Positions 1-10,890 of a stretch of DNA of 30,093 nt are shown here, piece by piece. The translations under genes and the position numbers were made by a program. This stretch comes from Acanthaster planci (Eukaryota; Echinodermata; Asteroidea; Valvatida; Acanthasteridae), in NCBI RefSeq assembly GCF_001949145.1, contig NW_019091511.1:140460-170552 (forward strand), given 5' to 3'. The notes beneath the pieces are model-generated. The model saw only the letters and a list, made by a program, of their open reading frames with translations, searched no databases and was not told where the DNA came from. The stretch's first letter is position 1, and the number at the start of each line of letters is the position of its first letter.

Positions 1-3000
1 GTCTACAGTAATGGCCGATTTCTACCCCAGTAGATATTCTCATAGTAAGCTTTTCCCTGGGAATTCTGAAGTTGAAATGACGCCTCTTACATGGCCCTTT
101 GTCTGTGATTCTCCCGTGGTTGTTGCATTTTGAAACTTTTCTCTGGTATCAATATCATTTTGAACTTAAATATTCGTATTTCAGCACTAAATCAAATAAA
201 AAAGGACTAAAAATGAGGAGAGCCGTGTTAGTCTGTACATGATACAATCAGTGGAAAAGATGGGGTAGCACTTACATAGACTTACTTAACGTGAGCTTAC
301 GCAGTTTCTTATATTACGTTAGTCGTTAAAGTGCTACCCAATATTTTCCCCTAATCGTAAAAAGGGAATAACATTTTGGAGTGCCTTATGCATCATGGTA
401 TATTGAATGAGGCTTTGATACCCACTCTGATTTCTGATCCCCACAATACAGGCTCTTTCAGTTTTAGTAATTTTTTTTGCAACAGAATTCCTTTGATAAC
501 TATGAAACTGATATGTAATTACAAGAAATGTCTCTGAATTTCAAGCTCATCTGAATATGCCACTAATGAGAACTTTGTCAGCTAATGTTCTTTCATTCTC
601 TGCCCAAATTTCAAACTAAATTCATATTTATGCTTGGCAGTTTGTTTATCATACATGAATAATTTAATAAATTATAAGATAATAAAGTATTCCTGAAATG
701 GCTGTCCTTGTGTCACTTTCAAAATTCACGTTCATGTGGTACTGCAAAGTTTGACAATTTTACAGAAATTTGAAGTATTTCTGCCAACGTCTTTACAAAT
801 GTTAGTGTTTAATGAGCAAGCCAAAGCTTTTTTTTGAATACAGGAAACCTAGAGCACTCCTTTTGTTTGGGCTTGTAGAATTGTTACAAAGAACTTGCCT
901 TACGATATCAACTGGTAAATTCTCAATTGAAGGATATTTGTAACCGCTCACTAAAAGTTCGAGTCAAACTAGATGCATAGAGTCAGCTTTCTGGTTTCCA
1001 ATAAACTGAAATCCAGTACGTGTAACTGTAGGAAAACTTTGCTTTATACTAAATGCACGCATATTGATCAGAGGGAACCTAGACACAATGACTTTGCAGT
1101 TAGGATCATTCTTTGATCATTCTGTGGGGTTGCAGTGGAAGTCAACACTTCCTTCAGAACCTTTCAAACCTAGTGGCAACAAATTTTTAGAGTCCAGTTT
1201 TACCTTGTCGTGTGACCTTTGTCAACGAAGCTTGTCCATGGGCGTTTGGGCCGAATGAAGATCATCCAATCGCTTCATTCCTGTGGTAAAGATGTGACCA
1301 ATATATCAGCTTCATTACATTTTCAAAACATGGCATGAAACTGTTTGGACCTGTAGGTATACTTTGGTACAACAGCTTGCTTTGTGAAAGAAAATCTTGT
1401 TAGGATGACCCACGACATTCCATCTCACAGCTGTGCACATCTAAAAGGGAAACTTCAGAAAGGCTGGAACTCCGCTTGATAACCAATTGATCCCTGGACT
1501 CTCAGAATAATCACTTTAACCCATGTACATATTGCAGAAACATTCTAATTTAGCTGAAAAAAAAAAGAAAGCAAAGTTTTCAAAACAAGTGGAAAGTACA
1601 GTGTTTCCCAACTGGAGAAGTATATGTAGTCTGTAGACCACTGAGTTTTGCTTATCTCTAACCAAGTTAAATATGTAGCCATCAAGTTTGGTAAGCTGAA
1701 CACCAACTTCAAAGATTGGGTGCTGCATGTGCATTCTGGGATATTTCATCTTGAGGTTGGTTCATACTTTTGGACATGAACGTAAAGTTGCCACTTCAGA
1801 TCAAGCATTTTGTTCTGTGAACTTGCCAAAGTTAAACACAAATCAAGCAAACTTTGCTTCCCCTGATTCCTGACGTCAAATTTGGTTCGCTTTCACTATC
1901 ACATAAACTATAACCTTGCTTTTAAGCAACACAATCTTGAAAGAAAGAGCTGGCTGTGAACGTCCAAGTTCACTTCAAATTTTTGAGAACAATAAACATG
2001 TACCTCCAAGATGGCCAAAATTGCACTTTACCTGAAGTTCAAAACTCTTGTTGAAAGGGTCCCTTAAATGGGCCCTGAACCAAACACTTTTAAGACTTCT
2101 CCCTCCCATTTCAATATTTTATTAGTCCAAAACAAGTTTAACATTTAGACTTTGGAGAACACTCACCGTATTTATCAATATCGTCTCTTCAGCTCTAACA
2201 ACAAAACCCCGGGCAGAAGTCTCTGGCATCCAGCAGGGCCAGTGTCCCCTCTGATCAGACGGAGTCTGAACAAGGTGTGAACAAGGTGTAATCTTCATCG
2301 CTCTATCAAAAAAGTGGCCTGTTTATGCAGGAACAAAGAGCAATGGGCATTAATCATGAAATCAATATGTGCTCGGCCTGACTTCCATGTAAACGTGCCT
2401 TCAAGACCGGCTCAAGAGAATGGACTATTGCCCAAGTTACAGGCAAGGGCAGGACTTACGCAACGGGCATTATCACTTCTCAGCGGGCATTATCAAATGT
2501 TAATACATGGTCACATGACGTATTTCGACCAACAAGAATAGAAAAACGGTCGCAAGTATTTATGAATTGAAGATTGCAAAATGAATGACAAACACAACAA
2601 ATACGCGGGGGGACATTCATCTGTGAAATGCTCCAGTTCACACGGACACCTGAAAGGTACCTGTTAAAATATGCGCGCATTCGTACAATGCTTTGCAAAT
2701 GGGAACGACCCTTTGAAATGGCAGTCACTGTATCCTCAATTCTCTTTTTTTTTTTTACATTTTGTTAATACACATATGGAAAAACACGAAATGTTCCTTG
2801 AAAAAATTATTATGAAACGAAACTTTCCAACGTTTTTGAGGTTTGTTGTTTATGTAGTATTCCATTCAAAATAGTTGTTGAGCTCCCAAATTAAAATTAT
2901 GAACTTGTTTTCTGTACACTCTTCCAAAGAGATTAACAGTAACTTGATTAAATAGGCAGTTTTCATGTTCAAGTTGATCAAAATGAGGAAGCCTGTATTT

Positions 3001-3770
3001 TCCTACATAAAGAATTTCCCGTCAAAGCAAAAAGCCTGATGTGCTCGAGAGTTGAGCAAAATTGAGAAGTTTGAAGTTTCCCACATGCACTAAAGTGTCT
3101 TTGTTTATATCATTAGCAACCTTTTCAAAAAATGTACACCAACTGAAATTTTACCTTTATTTGTATTAGGATCACACTGCAAAAGTTGTACTGATAAAAA
3201 TGAGACGTCTATTTTCTTTGTTCCTGTTGAAATTGGATAAAAATACCTCTCTACCTGATTTTCGATGAAAAGTTCAGAAACAAAATTCTTTGAAAATATT
3301 CAAATGGCGGATGTAGTTTGAGGCACGCTCAGAAGACAAACAGGACTGTTTTTACCAATTTCACAAAATTTCCTTATATTTACATTTCTGGTGAAGACAA
3401 GGGACTTGCTCAGAAAACTCCAGAACCAGGACCGTCTCCATGACGATGGAAGATATTGCTGTCTGTCACATGGTTTACCTACAACAATGCAAGCGAGTTG
3501 AAACATATCAATGAAGTGACCAAAGAATTTTTTCCTCAAACAAGTAAAAACAATCTTTTAATTCACGTCCCCATCGTTTCAACAGACTCTTCAATGTTTG
3601 TCTATCATAAAACTGTCATTTTTTTAATCACTGTATGTGATAAACTATGGGAAAAAAAAGCTTTAAAAAATTGATTACCAGTACAAATTTATCTGACAGG
3701 CAGTGTAGCAGCCCAAAACTGCTGCAACAAACAACAGCTTCTGGGTACAGTCTAGACCCATAAGCAGGGC
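1..3770. other. Gene-free stretch, left flank
   Basis: AT-rich sequence with only short open frames (under 85 codons) on either strand. None shows a recognisable domain, and none is flanked by a convincing pair of splice sites joined to another open frame. The one structure seen is the small inverted repeat at 251-353. An exon of a gene lying mostly outside the window could be missed here. Confidence 0.5.
251..353. repeat. Short inverted-repeat element (MITE remnant or hairpin)
   Basis: The left arm near 251-272 carries GGGGTAGCACTT. The right arm near 331-353 carries AAGTGCTACCC. The match continues imperfectly outward through GGAAAA and its complement. The core is about 11 perfect pairs and the whole element is about 100 bp. 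It could be the remains of a miniature transposon; no target duplication is evident. Confidence 0.4.
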
Positions 3771-3775
3771 TTGAC

Positions 3776-3818
3776 GTATACTCTTTCGCCATATACTGTA
3801 TATGACTAAGGAGTATAC
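3776..3818. repeat. 43-bp near-perfect palindrome
   Basis: GTATACTC at 3776-3783 pairs with GAGTATAC at 3811-3818. Inside, CATATAC pairs with GTATATG around the centre near 3797. This gives about 20 paired bases per arm with three or four mismatches and almost no loop. It would fold as a hairpin in DNA or RNA; its function is unknown. Confidence 0.6.
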
Positions 3819-4457
3819 ATGTACATCCGGCCATGTTTACGGGTCTCGGTACAGTCCGTCATTTGTGCATTATGTTTCTTTGAAGTACCAAAATCTAAAG
3901 AAGGGTGTCTGAGAACAAGCCTGACGAAGTTTCAGCTCAGTGAACACTGCATATTTTGAGAAAACCAATATTCCAGGATGTCCAACATCTCACAAGGCGG
4001 ACGTTGAACCCTACAGTTCTACGAGTAGTACACCACTGAGTGACACTTCAATCCTGGCCAAATCCCGTTGGGTTCCCCACCCTCAAGCCCCCTCTCAATG
4101 TTGGGTCTGTATGCATGGTCTCCGCTCCAGCCTGAGATGACAACATTGACCGGAGGAGTGAGGGACCTGGAAAGGGTGTGGCTATTGACACATGTCCCAA
4201 TAATTTGGTCCAGGACTGTAGCCCAAGCTTCCTGGAGAGCATCTTATCATCACCGTCAATAACATGCCATGCAGTCTATGAGCAGATGAGGTGTTCAGAG
4301 ATGCAGTTGGAGAAGCAATCCTACATATCTAATACACGGACTGAGCGATAAGATACTACATGTACCAATGGGCTCTTCCAAAACTTGGGCAGCTGTTTAG
4401 AAATGTCTTGACATGGAACAGCCATCGAGACGATGAGGGGTCAAGTGACCTTATTTT

Positions 4458-4537
4458 AAAGATGGCGACTGTGAGAGCGAGCGAGCTTGTGAGATTAAAT
4501 GGGTGAAGGCAAAAAGACTGGAAAATACCAGAACAAC
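4458..4537 (+). other. Possible first exon or promoter fragment (weak)
   Basis: The segment begins with AAAGATGGCGAC, which matches the YY1 motif often found at transcription starts. It runs to a good donor, AACAAC|GTGAGTG, at 4538. The ATG in the motif opens only 14 codons before TGA. Just upstream, GGGTCAAGTGACCT (4438-4451) is an inverted pair of nuclear-receptor half sites with a 2-bp spacer. No downstream exon is evident. Confidence 0.15.
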
Positions 4538-5099
4538 GTGAGTGAAATCATTCAATAAATGGCGCTAAGAAAGCGGAGAGGCTAAGGATCATCTCTGTGT
4601 GCAAAGGAAATTGCGCCCATGATGATAAGTGGGTGCACCAAAAATGTTCAGTACGCTGACACAAAATTGCATATCTGGATGTGTGGCTAAGGATGGATCG
4701 GGAGTGAGAGTCCGTGCCACACTAGTGGGGCCACCATCCTACATGTACCAACCAGTGGTGACTTCATGGTTTCTTTTTACTTGCATTTCATGACTTAGTT
4801 TCTTCTTAGCACTGAGCTGTGGTTACTGCACATGCACATCAAGTTTCCTTAGCATTATATCCAGACTTATGGACCCTGCCGAGTGTAAAAATAGAACCAG
4901 AACTTGCAGAAGTCTGGAAGTAAGAAGTGCACTTAGAATTGAAACTTTGATTTGAACGGCTAACCATCATTAAAAGACTTAGGCATGTAAGGCCTAATTT
5001 CTGTAACGGGTGAGGATGACTTCAGATGGAGCTCTTTCTTTTCCAACTCCCCATGAACCAACAAAACCAGTGGTGCAAAGAATATGGAAGAAAACTTAC

Positions 5100-5185
5100 C
5101 TTTTGGCTAATTTCTCCAAGACTTCAGTACATACGTCAATCTCTCTTCCGATAACGTCGGCCAGTCAATTCATAACTACCGCCAT
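5100..5185 (-). other. Candidate spliced exon with an in-frame TGA (weak)
   Basis: On the minus strand a strong acceptor (TTCTTTTTTCAACAG) and a strong donor (AAAAG|GTAAGT) bracket 86 bases. The exon starts exactly at ATGGCGG. Its ATG frame reads MAVVMN, then TGA, then LADVIGREIDVCTEVLEK and LAKR up to the donor. The post-stop part looks protein-like but I do not recognise it. It could be a 5' UTR exon with a YY1-type start site, a pseudogene exon, or chance. The other frames also contain stops. No following exon was found at lower coordinates. Confidence 0.2.
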
Positions 5186-6854
5186 CTGTTGAAAAAAGAA
5201 CAGCGCCCTCTATTGACTCGAATAAAGATCGTTGACAGGATTGTGCTACAGACCATAATAACTCCATCTAAAACAAACATCAATGATTCAGGCGAAACTT
5301 GCTTAGGTGTCATCCCGGGGGTAGGGGGGTTTATATCCCCACCTTTTGAAGGGGGGGGGGGTTGGGCTATTGAATCATCCCCCACACTTTTTGTGATAAG
5401 CATAACAATTAAAGCGGATTGTGACAAATTGTTAGGATTTCCCAACACACACGTTTGCTACACGCCAAAACGGGAAAACAATTTTAAAAAGCCATACGTA
5501 CACCATTCTGATGTAGGACTCTTCATGAATTAGGTACATGTTACAGATGTACATCCCCCGCCCACTTTTCAAATTTCTATTGCCGGGCAAGTCATCAAAC
5601 ACCCTCCCCCCCAATTTCCAGCGAACAGATTTACCCCCACTGGCTTGAATACATTGCGGTCATATCGTATTGAAAACACACACAAGCACTTCAAAATCAG
5701 CGCAGTCCTGATAACCAGCTGCAGGTCGCTGTTTTCTTTAAGCAATAATTATTCTTCCTGATTACTGATCTCACTGTTTACCGTTGAATTCCTTTGAACA
5801 ACCAAATAAACGCGTCAGAAATGCCTTCTATTAACTTAAAGGTCCATTCTGCTCTTGCAACTGTTTTGCAGAACAAAATTTGAACAAAGCTTGAGTAAGA
5901 TTTTCATAGACACTTTGATTCCTGACAACATTCCTTAGATAAGATTTGGCTTTGCTACAAAAAAGTACAAATCCCCAGTTTGTTTGAGGAAGTTTATTAA
6001 GCAGCAACAGTCAGCTGCCGACAGCAAGGAATTAATGGGCAAAGAACACCATATATCAGTGTAGAAACTGAATTTGTTTGTGTCAGAACCAACTACATAA
6101 TTTTTGATGTACCTAGATCTTTGTGCTGTGAGCATGGAGGAAGGAAATACCAACTGCACTCTACATAAAACACTTCCTGAACTGGTTCAAGAGTTCAGGG
6201 CCCAGTTCGTTCGAGACATCCCCATGCTTTGTAACAGGCGTACACAATTACTGCAATGTTTTCAGAAATTTTAAGTTCAATTTTTGAACCCTTTTGATTG
6301 ATTCATAAGGGAGCACGTTGTTCAGAAGACCTGCATTTGAGCTCGTAGGTCGCATTCTTGCTTCATGTCAAAACCATTAAGCTGTTACGTAGATTGCTTT
6401 GCAACCTTTTGTTTCGAGATGAAAGTGGTCACTGGTCTTGTTCCATTACACCCACACTCTAACAGTAGCGGTGGCAGTGAAGTGCACAATCCGCGCAAAC
6501 GTACACTGCGTGATACGTCACTCTTCTTTTCACCAATCAGAGTTAGTCACCAAACATGTCGGTGAGTGTGATAGACAGATTTGCGCGTGTCAATCAGAAA
6601 CCACGTGAACTTACATGATCCTCCAATAAGACTCGGTCATTTTACAGCGTCGGTGATGGCAGTTGTATCTGCGCATAGTCCGAAGTGCATGTAAGCATAC
6701 ATTAACATAACTTCCGCTCATTGGACATGACTGAGTATCGGTGATCTGTGTGAGTGACAGCGCCAGGCCAATCATGAACCGAGCAAGTTTTACCAGTCGC
6801 TTCTCAGAAAATGGCTCTCAAATACAAATTTGGTAAGGGCGGCCGCTTCACTCC

Positions 6855-6860
6855 TATAAG
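6855..6860 (+). promoter_or_regulatory. TATA-like box of the C1q gene
   Basis: TATAAG lies about 75 bp before a good donor site (6931). This places a likely transcription start near 6885 and a first exon of about 45 bp. CCAAT-type boxes lie 90-320 bp upstream. The assignment is inferred from spacing only. Confidence 0.4.
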
Positions 6861-6884
6861 AATGACCGCCACTCATCTTGAACT

Positions 6885-6930
6885 TCACACGTCGTCCTGA
6901 GAGAATTGGCTGCCAGCAAGAGATCACCAA
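6885..6930 (+). other. Inferred non-coding exon 1 of the C1q gene
   Basis: The donor is ATCACCAA|GTGAGTATT at 6931. The left end is a guess, about 30 bp after the TATA-like box. It has no ATG. The coding exon at 9308 starts exactly at an acceptor, which requires at least one upstream non-coding exon. This and the exon at 7704-7777 are the best candidates. Confidence 0.35.
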
Positions 6931-7703
6931 GTGAGTATTCAACATTTCAAAACAAACCTTTCTTAAATAATTCCCACAATCTGAAAACTTCCTCTCAAAT
7001 TTAATAAACTTTGTTTTGCCTCATATTTTGAATACTTTACATGACCGGTTGAATCAGCGAGCGATTAAGATTCTGTTGAATATTGCTGAAAGAATCGTAA
7101 TACCCAATGCGATGGTGTAGTTGACATTCTTTCTGCCCTTCATTGCGATGGAAGGCTTTATACAGTCTCGAGTTTTTGTTTTTACACAAAGCTCTTCATT
7201 TTTACAACAATCCACGACTGCAAAGGTCAAACAAGATCTATATGATTTCCACCCGTCACTTTCGTTCTTCTATTTCCATTTTCTAAATTTTAGAAGCGAA
7301 CTTGAAGTTCTAATAGCAATTTATACGATGTTCTTTTCCCTTTTTGTGCACTTAACTGCATTAAACAAAGAGCGACGGGCAGATGTGTTGATTATGGAAG
7401 GATTTCGCAGAGGATAAATCAAGCTTTGTGTTTTATACTACGTCATTTTTGTACCACCTTTGCGCGATATTTGCCTAACAATTCCTGCTGTTGGTTTCGA
7501 AAATAGTCTACAATAAAAATGGCTTATTTTTAATTTGAAGTGAACCCACGTTGTCGCCAAATCATTTGTGAACGCAGTATGTTGTGTCTCTAAAGGGGGT
7601 AAAACGTTTCCAAGAATTCAATTTGGCTGGGATGACAGTTTTGTCCCAATTTTGTACCTACCCGCCCTTTAGTTATCACCTGATTTGCGTCTTTTCCCCA
7701 CAG
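6931..7703 (+). other. Inferred intron 1 of the C1q gene
   Basis: AT-rich sequence between the inferred exons. A 98-codon open frame at 7121-7417 lacks domain features and splice support, so I treat it as chance. Confidence 0.3.
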
Positions 7704-7777
7704 GTTACATCTGGGCCTAATCTCCATGCACTGAGATTTCTGCTTGAACCTAGTCATCAAAGACACAAATCTTCAAG
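7704..7777 (+). other. Inferred non-coding exon 2 of the C1q gene
   Basis: A strong acceptor (TCTTTTCCCCACAG) and a strong donor (CTTCAAG|GTGAGTGTC) bracket 74 bases. It contains one ATG followed by a single codon and a stop (ATG CAC TGA at 7726-7734), a minimal upstream reading frame. Splicing to 9308 is inferred from the lack of any other use for these sites and from the acceptor at the coding exon. Confidence 0.45.
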
Positions 7778-9307
7778 GTGAGTGTCTTTATGATCATCTT
7801 AACATTCCACAAAGTTATTACTCTCGGTTTTGCACATGGTGTTATTTTCCTTAAGATTACTTCTGTGACTGTACAAAAAAAAGAGTCAATCCCCAACTAT
7901 TTCTTTATATCAGTAAGTGTTGTCATTTCATTCCTCCAGACTGGGCCGTTGATTTATAGTGTATTCCACTCTGAAAACAACCCCAAAAATATTTGTTAGG
8001 CAATAATGCTTTACGGTGACATTCCAGCGCCCCTATCACCATTTCCCAAGTTAACGTCTTACAGTCGGTTCATACTTCGGACAAACGCAAAGCAAATCTA
8101 TTTTACTCCCAGAAACATTACTTGAAATTCACTTGAACTGAGATGTGTTCAATTACCGAACACTCGCTGCTCGAATATTTTCATCTGACATTACAATTGT
8201 GCGTTCGTGTTCGCCTTTGTACGAAATCTACTTCCTGCTGGGGATTCCGGATCCGGACACGTATGTTTTATATGCGTAGCCGGGGTCTCCGAACTCGGAC
8301 AAAGGAACAGGGCCTTGTAACAAAAGACCAGGCTGCTGGGAATTACCAACATTTTTCACTCTCAAAAGTGGAGATAATCCACCTTGTTTCGAAACAGTAT
8401 ACCACAGTTTTCGGCATTGAGAGCGAGCGGATTACCACCGGGACAAAATTAAGCGCTCTACCACCGCAGCCATGAGCCACACAGCACCGCTGCACGCTAA
8501 TCTGGCCCCTATTTTTGTAGGAGCAGAAAAGTGGAAAAGTCGAAAATAGCCTGTTACAAAGACGTAAAATCGGCTTTTCTACTATTCGGATAGCAGAAAA
8601 GCAGATGGTCATTTTTCGTCCTCCATACATAGTCTATGCATTGACTATCAGGCCCGTAAGTGACTTCCTCATACATGCGCACACACCATTCATTGGCTAA
8701 AAGGAGCCACTGGCGATAAGTCACCGTTTCAGTGCCAGTTCGTCTTTAATGGGCATGGCCTAACTTGAAATGACGTCACACTTACGAACCAGATTCCTCT
8801 GCCGTATAGGCCTGAAAGAATGGAACAAAATAATGTCCTTTGAGAAACATGTCTTCAGCATAAGTAAGTTGTGAAAAGATAAAGGCTATGATGGCACCCG
8901 TTGTTTGGAGGAAAGCATCGAGGGGTCTAAGCGTGGCGGACAATGTGTGGCGATATATGAAGTGGGTAATTTAAGATTTTACCCAAACCAAATAGCGCCC
9001 TCCTTTTGTGTACGTCGTAGGTAATTGGTAATATCTGCAAGACAATCGAAATTTTTTTAAATAATGTACTTTGCGCCCAGGAGATTGAAGTCCAGGAGAT
9101 GGAAAGTTTTCGAAGTTAGTTTCGCCTAGCTTACACCGCGCAGACGTATATTCATAACACTGTACGCTCAGTGTTTGTCCGACAGTTTTCAAAACATTTA
9201 CAAGCTTATATTTGGGTATTCGACCCACTCGCCCCCCCCCGAAATCAGTGTTATTATTTTATTTACGTCTACTTCCCTTTCTTTTTTCTCATTTTCTTTT
9301 TTTACAG
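7778..9307 (+). other. Inferred intron 2 of the C1q gene
   Basis: A 1.5-kb stretch with no credible coding region. It contains CTCF-core-like motifs on the minus strand near 8025 and 8994. It also has a short inverted repeat: CCCGTAAGTGAC near 8652 matches GTCACACTTACG near 8775, which may be a small MITE. It ends with a pyrimidine-rich tract and TTTTTTTACAG. Confidence 0.35.
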
Positions 9308-10141
9308 ATGTCAGTCTGTTTTGGGATTATCCTTTCGATCGCCATCCTTCTAGGTAACTCTTTCAAGCTCCGAGCTGCCATTACTGGGCCAGCTCCTTCG
9401 GACGGTGATGGGCCTGGGTCTCAGGCGTGTCCAATGTGCTGCCAACAGGGACCTGCTGGAACACCCGGCATACCAGGCCTGCCCGGAAGCCAAGGCCTGT
9501 ACGGCCCTGCTGGGTCAAAGGGCGATGCGGGTGAGCCAGGTCTAAAGGGTGAGATGGGTCCAATTGGCGCCGTGGGTGAACGGGGAGCACCCGGGACCCC
9601 TGGGTCGAAAGGGGATGACGGGATGAGCCTGCCTGGAAAGATAGGTCCCAGAGGTCCACCTGGTCTAGTTGGCCCAACCGGGGAATCTGGTGTCAAAGGT
9701 CAAAAGGGTGAACCGGGGGAGATTCCAGAAAACTCCAACCAGCGGGCGGCATTCACCGTAAAGACGAGGTCATCAACGCCATCGGATGCCCCTACGGGTC
9801 ACACCTACCGTTTGCCCTTCCAGGAGACCGAGACGCTTCTGCCGGGTACCAGCTTTGATCTGGAGACTGGTACATTCACATGTAACACGCCGGGCACTTA
9901 CGTGTTCATGTTTTCCGTATGCAGCGTTTCCTCGAGCGGCGTTACGATTCATCTTTGGAAAAACAGCAACGTGGTCGTCACCGGCGCGAGCAGTGATTCA
10001 AGTCACCACGAACAGGTGTCTGGGAGCGCCGTGGTGGTTCTGCAGCAAGGAGACTCGGTGTATTTGACTATGCACGGTAGGGCGCACAGTAGTGACAATT
10101 CCCACACCTCATTCAGCGGGTTTCTTCTTTTTGCCGAATAA
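9308..10141 (+). CDS. Secreted collagen-like C1q-domain protein (C1q/TNF family)
   Basis: A 277-residue secreted protein in a single coding exon. The ATG at 9308 directly follows a TTTTTTTACAG acceptor, so the longer open frame beginning at 9212 is rejected because it runs through the splice signal. Residues 1-24 form a hydrophobic signal peptide. A CPMCC cluster (41-45) precedes the collagen stem and probably holds chains together by disulphides. Collagen Gly-X-Y triplets run 48-104 (19 triplets), are broken by GMSLP (105-109), and resume 110-136 (9 triplets). The C1q globular domain is 147-277, with family motifs such as GTFTCNTPGTYVF, a G-D-S-V-Y-L run and the closing FSGFLLFAE. Such proteins form trimers or higher bouquets that bind ligands outside the cell, in complement-like immunity or matrix. 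The partner is unknown. The exon is clearly more GC-rich than its flanks. It could be an orthologue of C1q, of C1QTNF, or a lineage-specific copy; the sequence cannot decide. Confidence 0.93.
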   Translation: MSVCFGIILSIAILLGNSFKLRAAITGPAPSDGDGPGSQACPMCCQQGPAGTPGIPGLPGSQGLYGPAGSKGDAGEPGLKGEMGPIGAVGERGAPGTPGSKGDDGMSLPGKIGPRGPPGLVGPTGESGVKGQKGEPGEIPENSNQRAAFTVKTRSSTPSDAPTGHTYRLPFQETETLLPGTSFDLETGTFTCNTPGTYVFMFSVCSVSSSGVTIHLWKNSNVVVTGASSDSSHHEQVSGSAVVVLQQGDSVYLTMHGRAHSSDNSHTSFSGFLLFAE

Positions 10142-10142
10142 A
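10137..10142 (+). terminator. AATAAA overlapping the C1q stop codon
   Basis: The canonical polyadenylation hexamer AATAAA contains the TAA stop (10139-10141). If used, the 3' UTR would be only about 15-30 bases. Weaker ATTAAA variants follow at about 10155 and 10189 and may be the real signal. Confidence 0.35.
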
Positions 10143-10890
10143 CAAAATGAATCCACTATTAAAAGGTAAAATGCACACAATTCAAAGTTATTAAATACTC
10201 TACCTTGGCGACTGCACCGATACGAAACCTTTTATCCGTAAATTTAACCAAAATTGGATCTTTAACTGCACTTTAATACACGATTCCAATGTTGTTGAAT
10301 TGGTAGCACCCAAATATCTTTTTCGCAAAGATTCTGAAACAATTCTGAGGCTTCCAGATGACACCAGTTACCTCAAATATGATAAAAAAAAGTCCTGTAC
10401 AGTTTCTGCAAAATTGATCCTCGCGATACTTAATGGGATGTGACCGTCGCCTGCTCAGGGGAGTTCAATGTTTTAAAGAGGAATTTCGTTCTCTTTTTGA
10501 TCGGGGGACGGCGTTCTTGCATCTGCGTAATAGCCCAGATACAAATCATTTTGGCCAGACGTCGTCCGGTGCCTTATCATTTAATAGTTCTTCGTGTGGA
10601 TGTATTATCAAACACTTTATCATGTTTGACTGTATTATTTGAGTCGCCCCATACTTGTCAGCAACACAGTTTTGTCTGTTATCCATCTTTCAAACAAGAG
10701 GCTTATCTGGCGAGGAACCGGGCAGGAAGACATCTGAGACAATTGTTCAGAGACTGGAATCATCAACACATTAAAAATGATACCATAACATTCTGTTGCG
10801 GAGTTAGATTTCTTTTACGGGTGAACACAAATTTGGAAGACGCATTTTAACATCCTTCTGCTTTGTGCTGCTTGGAGCAAGCGAGTGTGG

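Larger units (their letters stand above)
3819..6850. other. Gene-free stretch between left flank and C1q promoter
   Basis: No recognisable protein is encoded. It holds two weak candidate first exons (4458-4537 plus, 5100-5185 minus), a G-run tract near 5316-5364 that could form a loose G-quadruplex, and C-rich stretches near 5551-5635. Closer to the C1q gene it has CCAAT-type boxes (about 6533, 6591, 6767), a TACGTCA CRE-like site near 6511 and a TTTGCAA C/EBP-like half site near 6399. These motifs are short and untested. Confidence 0.4.

Noticed and set aside
4048-4262. Overlapping 64-codon frames on both strands
   Set aside because: No domain, no conserved motif recognised and no splice partner; a higher-GC patch makes chance frames likely.
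8385-8475. Possible second tRNA-derived element (GGTAGAGCGCT on the minus strand)
   Set aside because: The A-box-like sequence is fair, but no good B box lies at the right distance.
9212-9307. Upstream extension of the C1q reading frame (32 more codons)
   Set aside because: It runs through the polypyrimidine tract and the TTTTTTTACAG acceptor immediately before the ATG at 9308, and the added residues are low-complexity. The signal peptide fits the start at 9308.
9381-9696. Minus-strand open frames opposite the collagen region
   Set aside because: Proline- and glycine-rich shadows of the Gly-X-Y repeat on the other strand.
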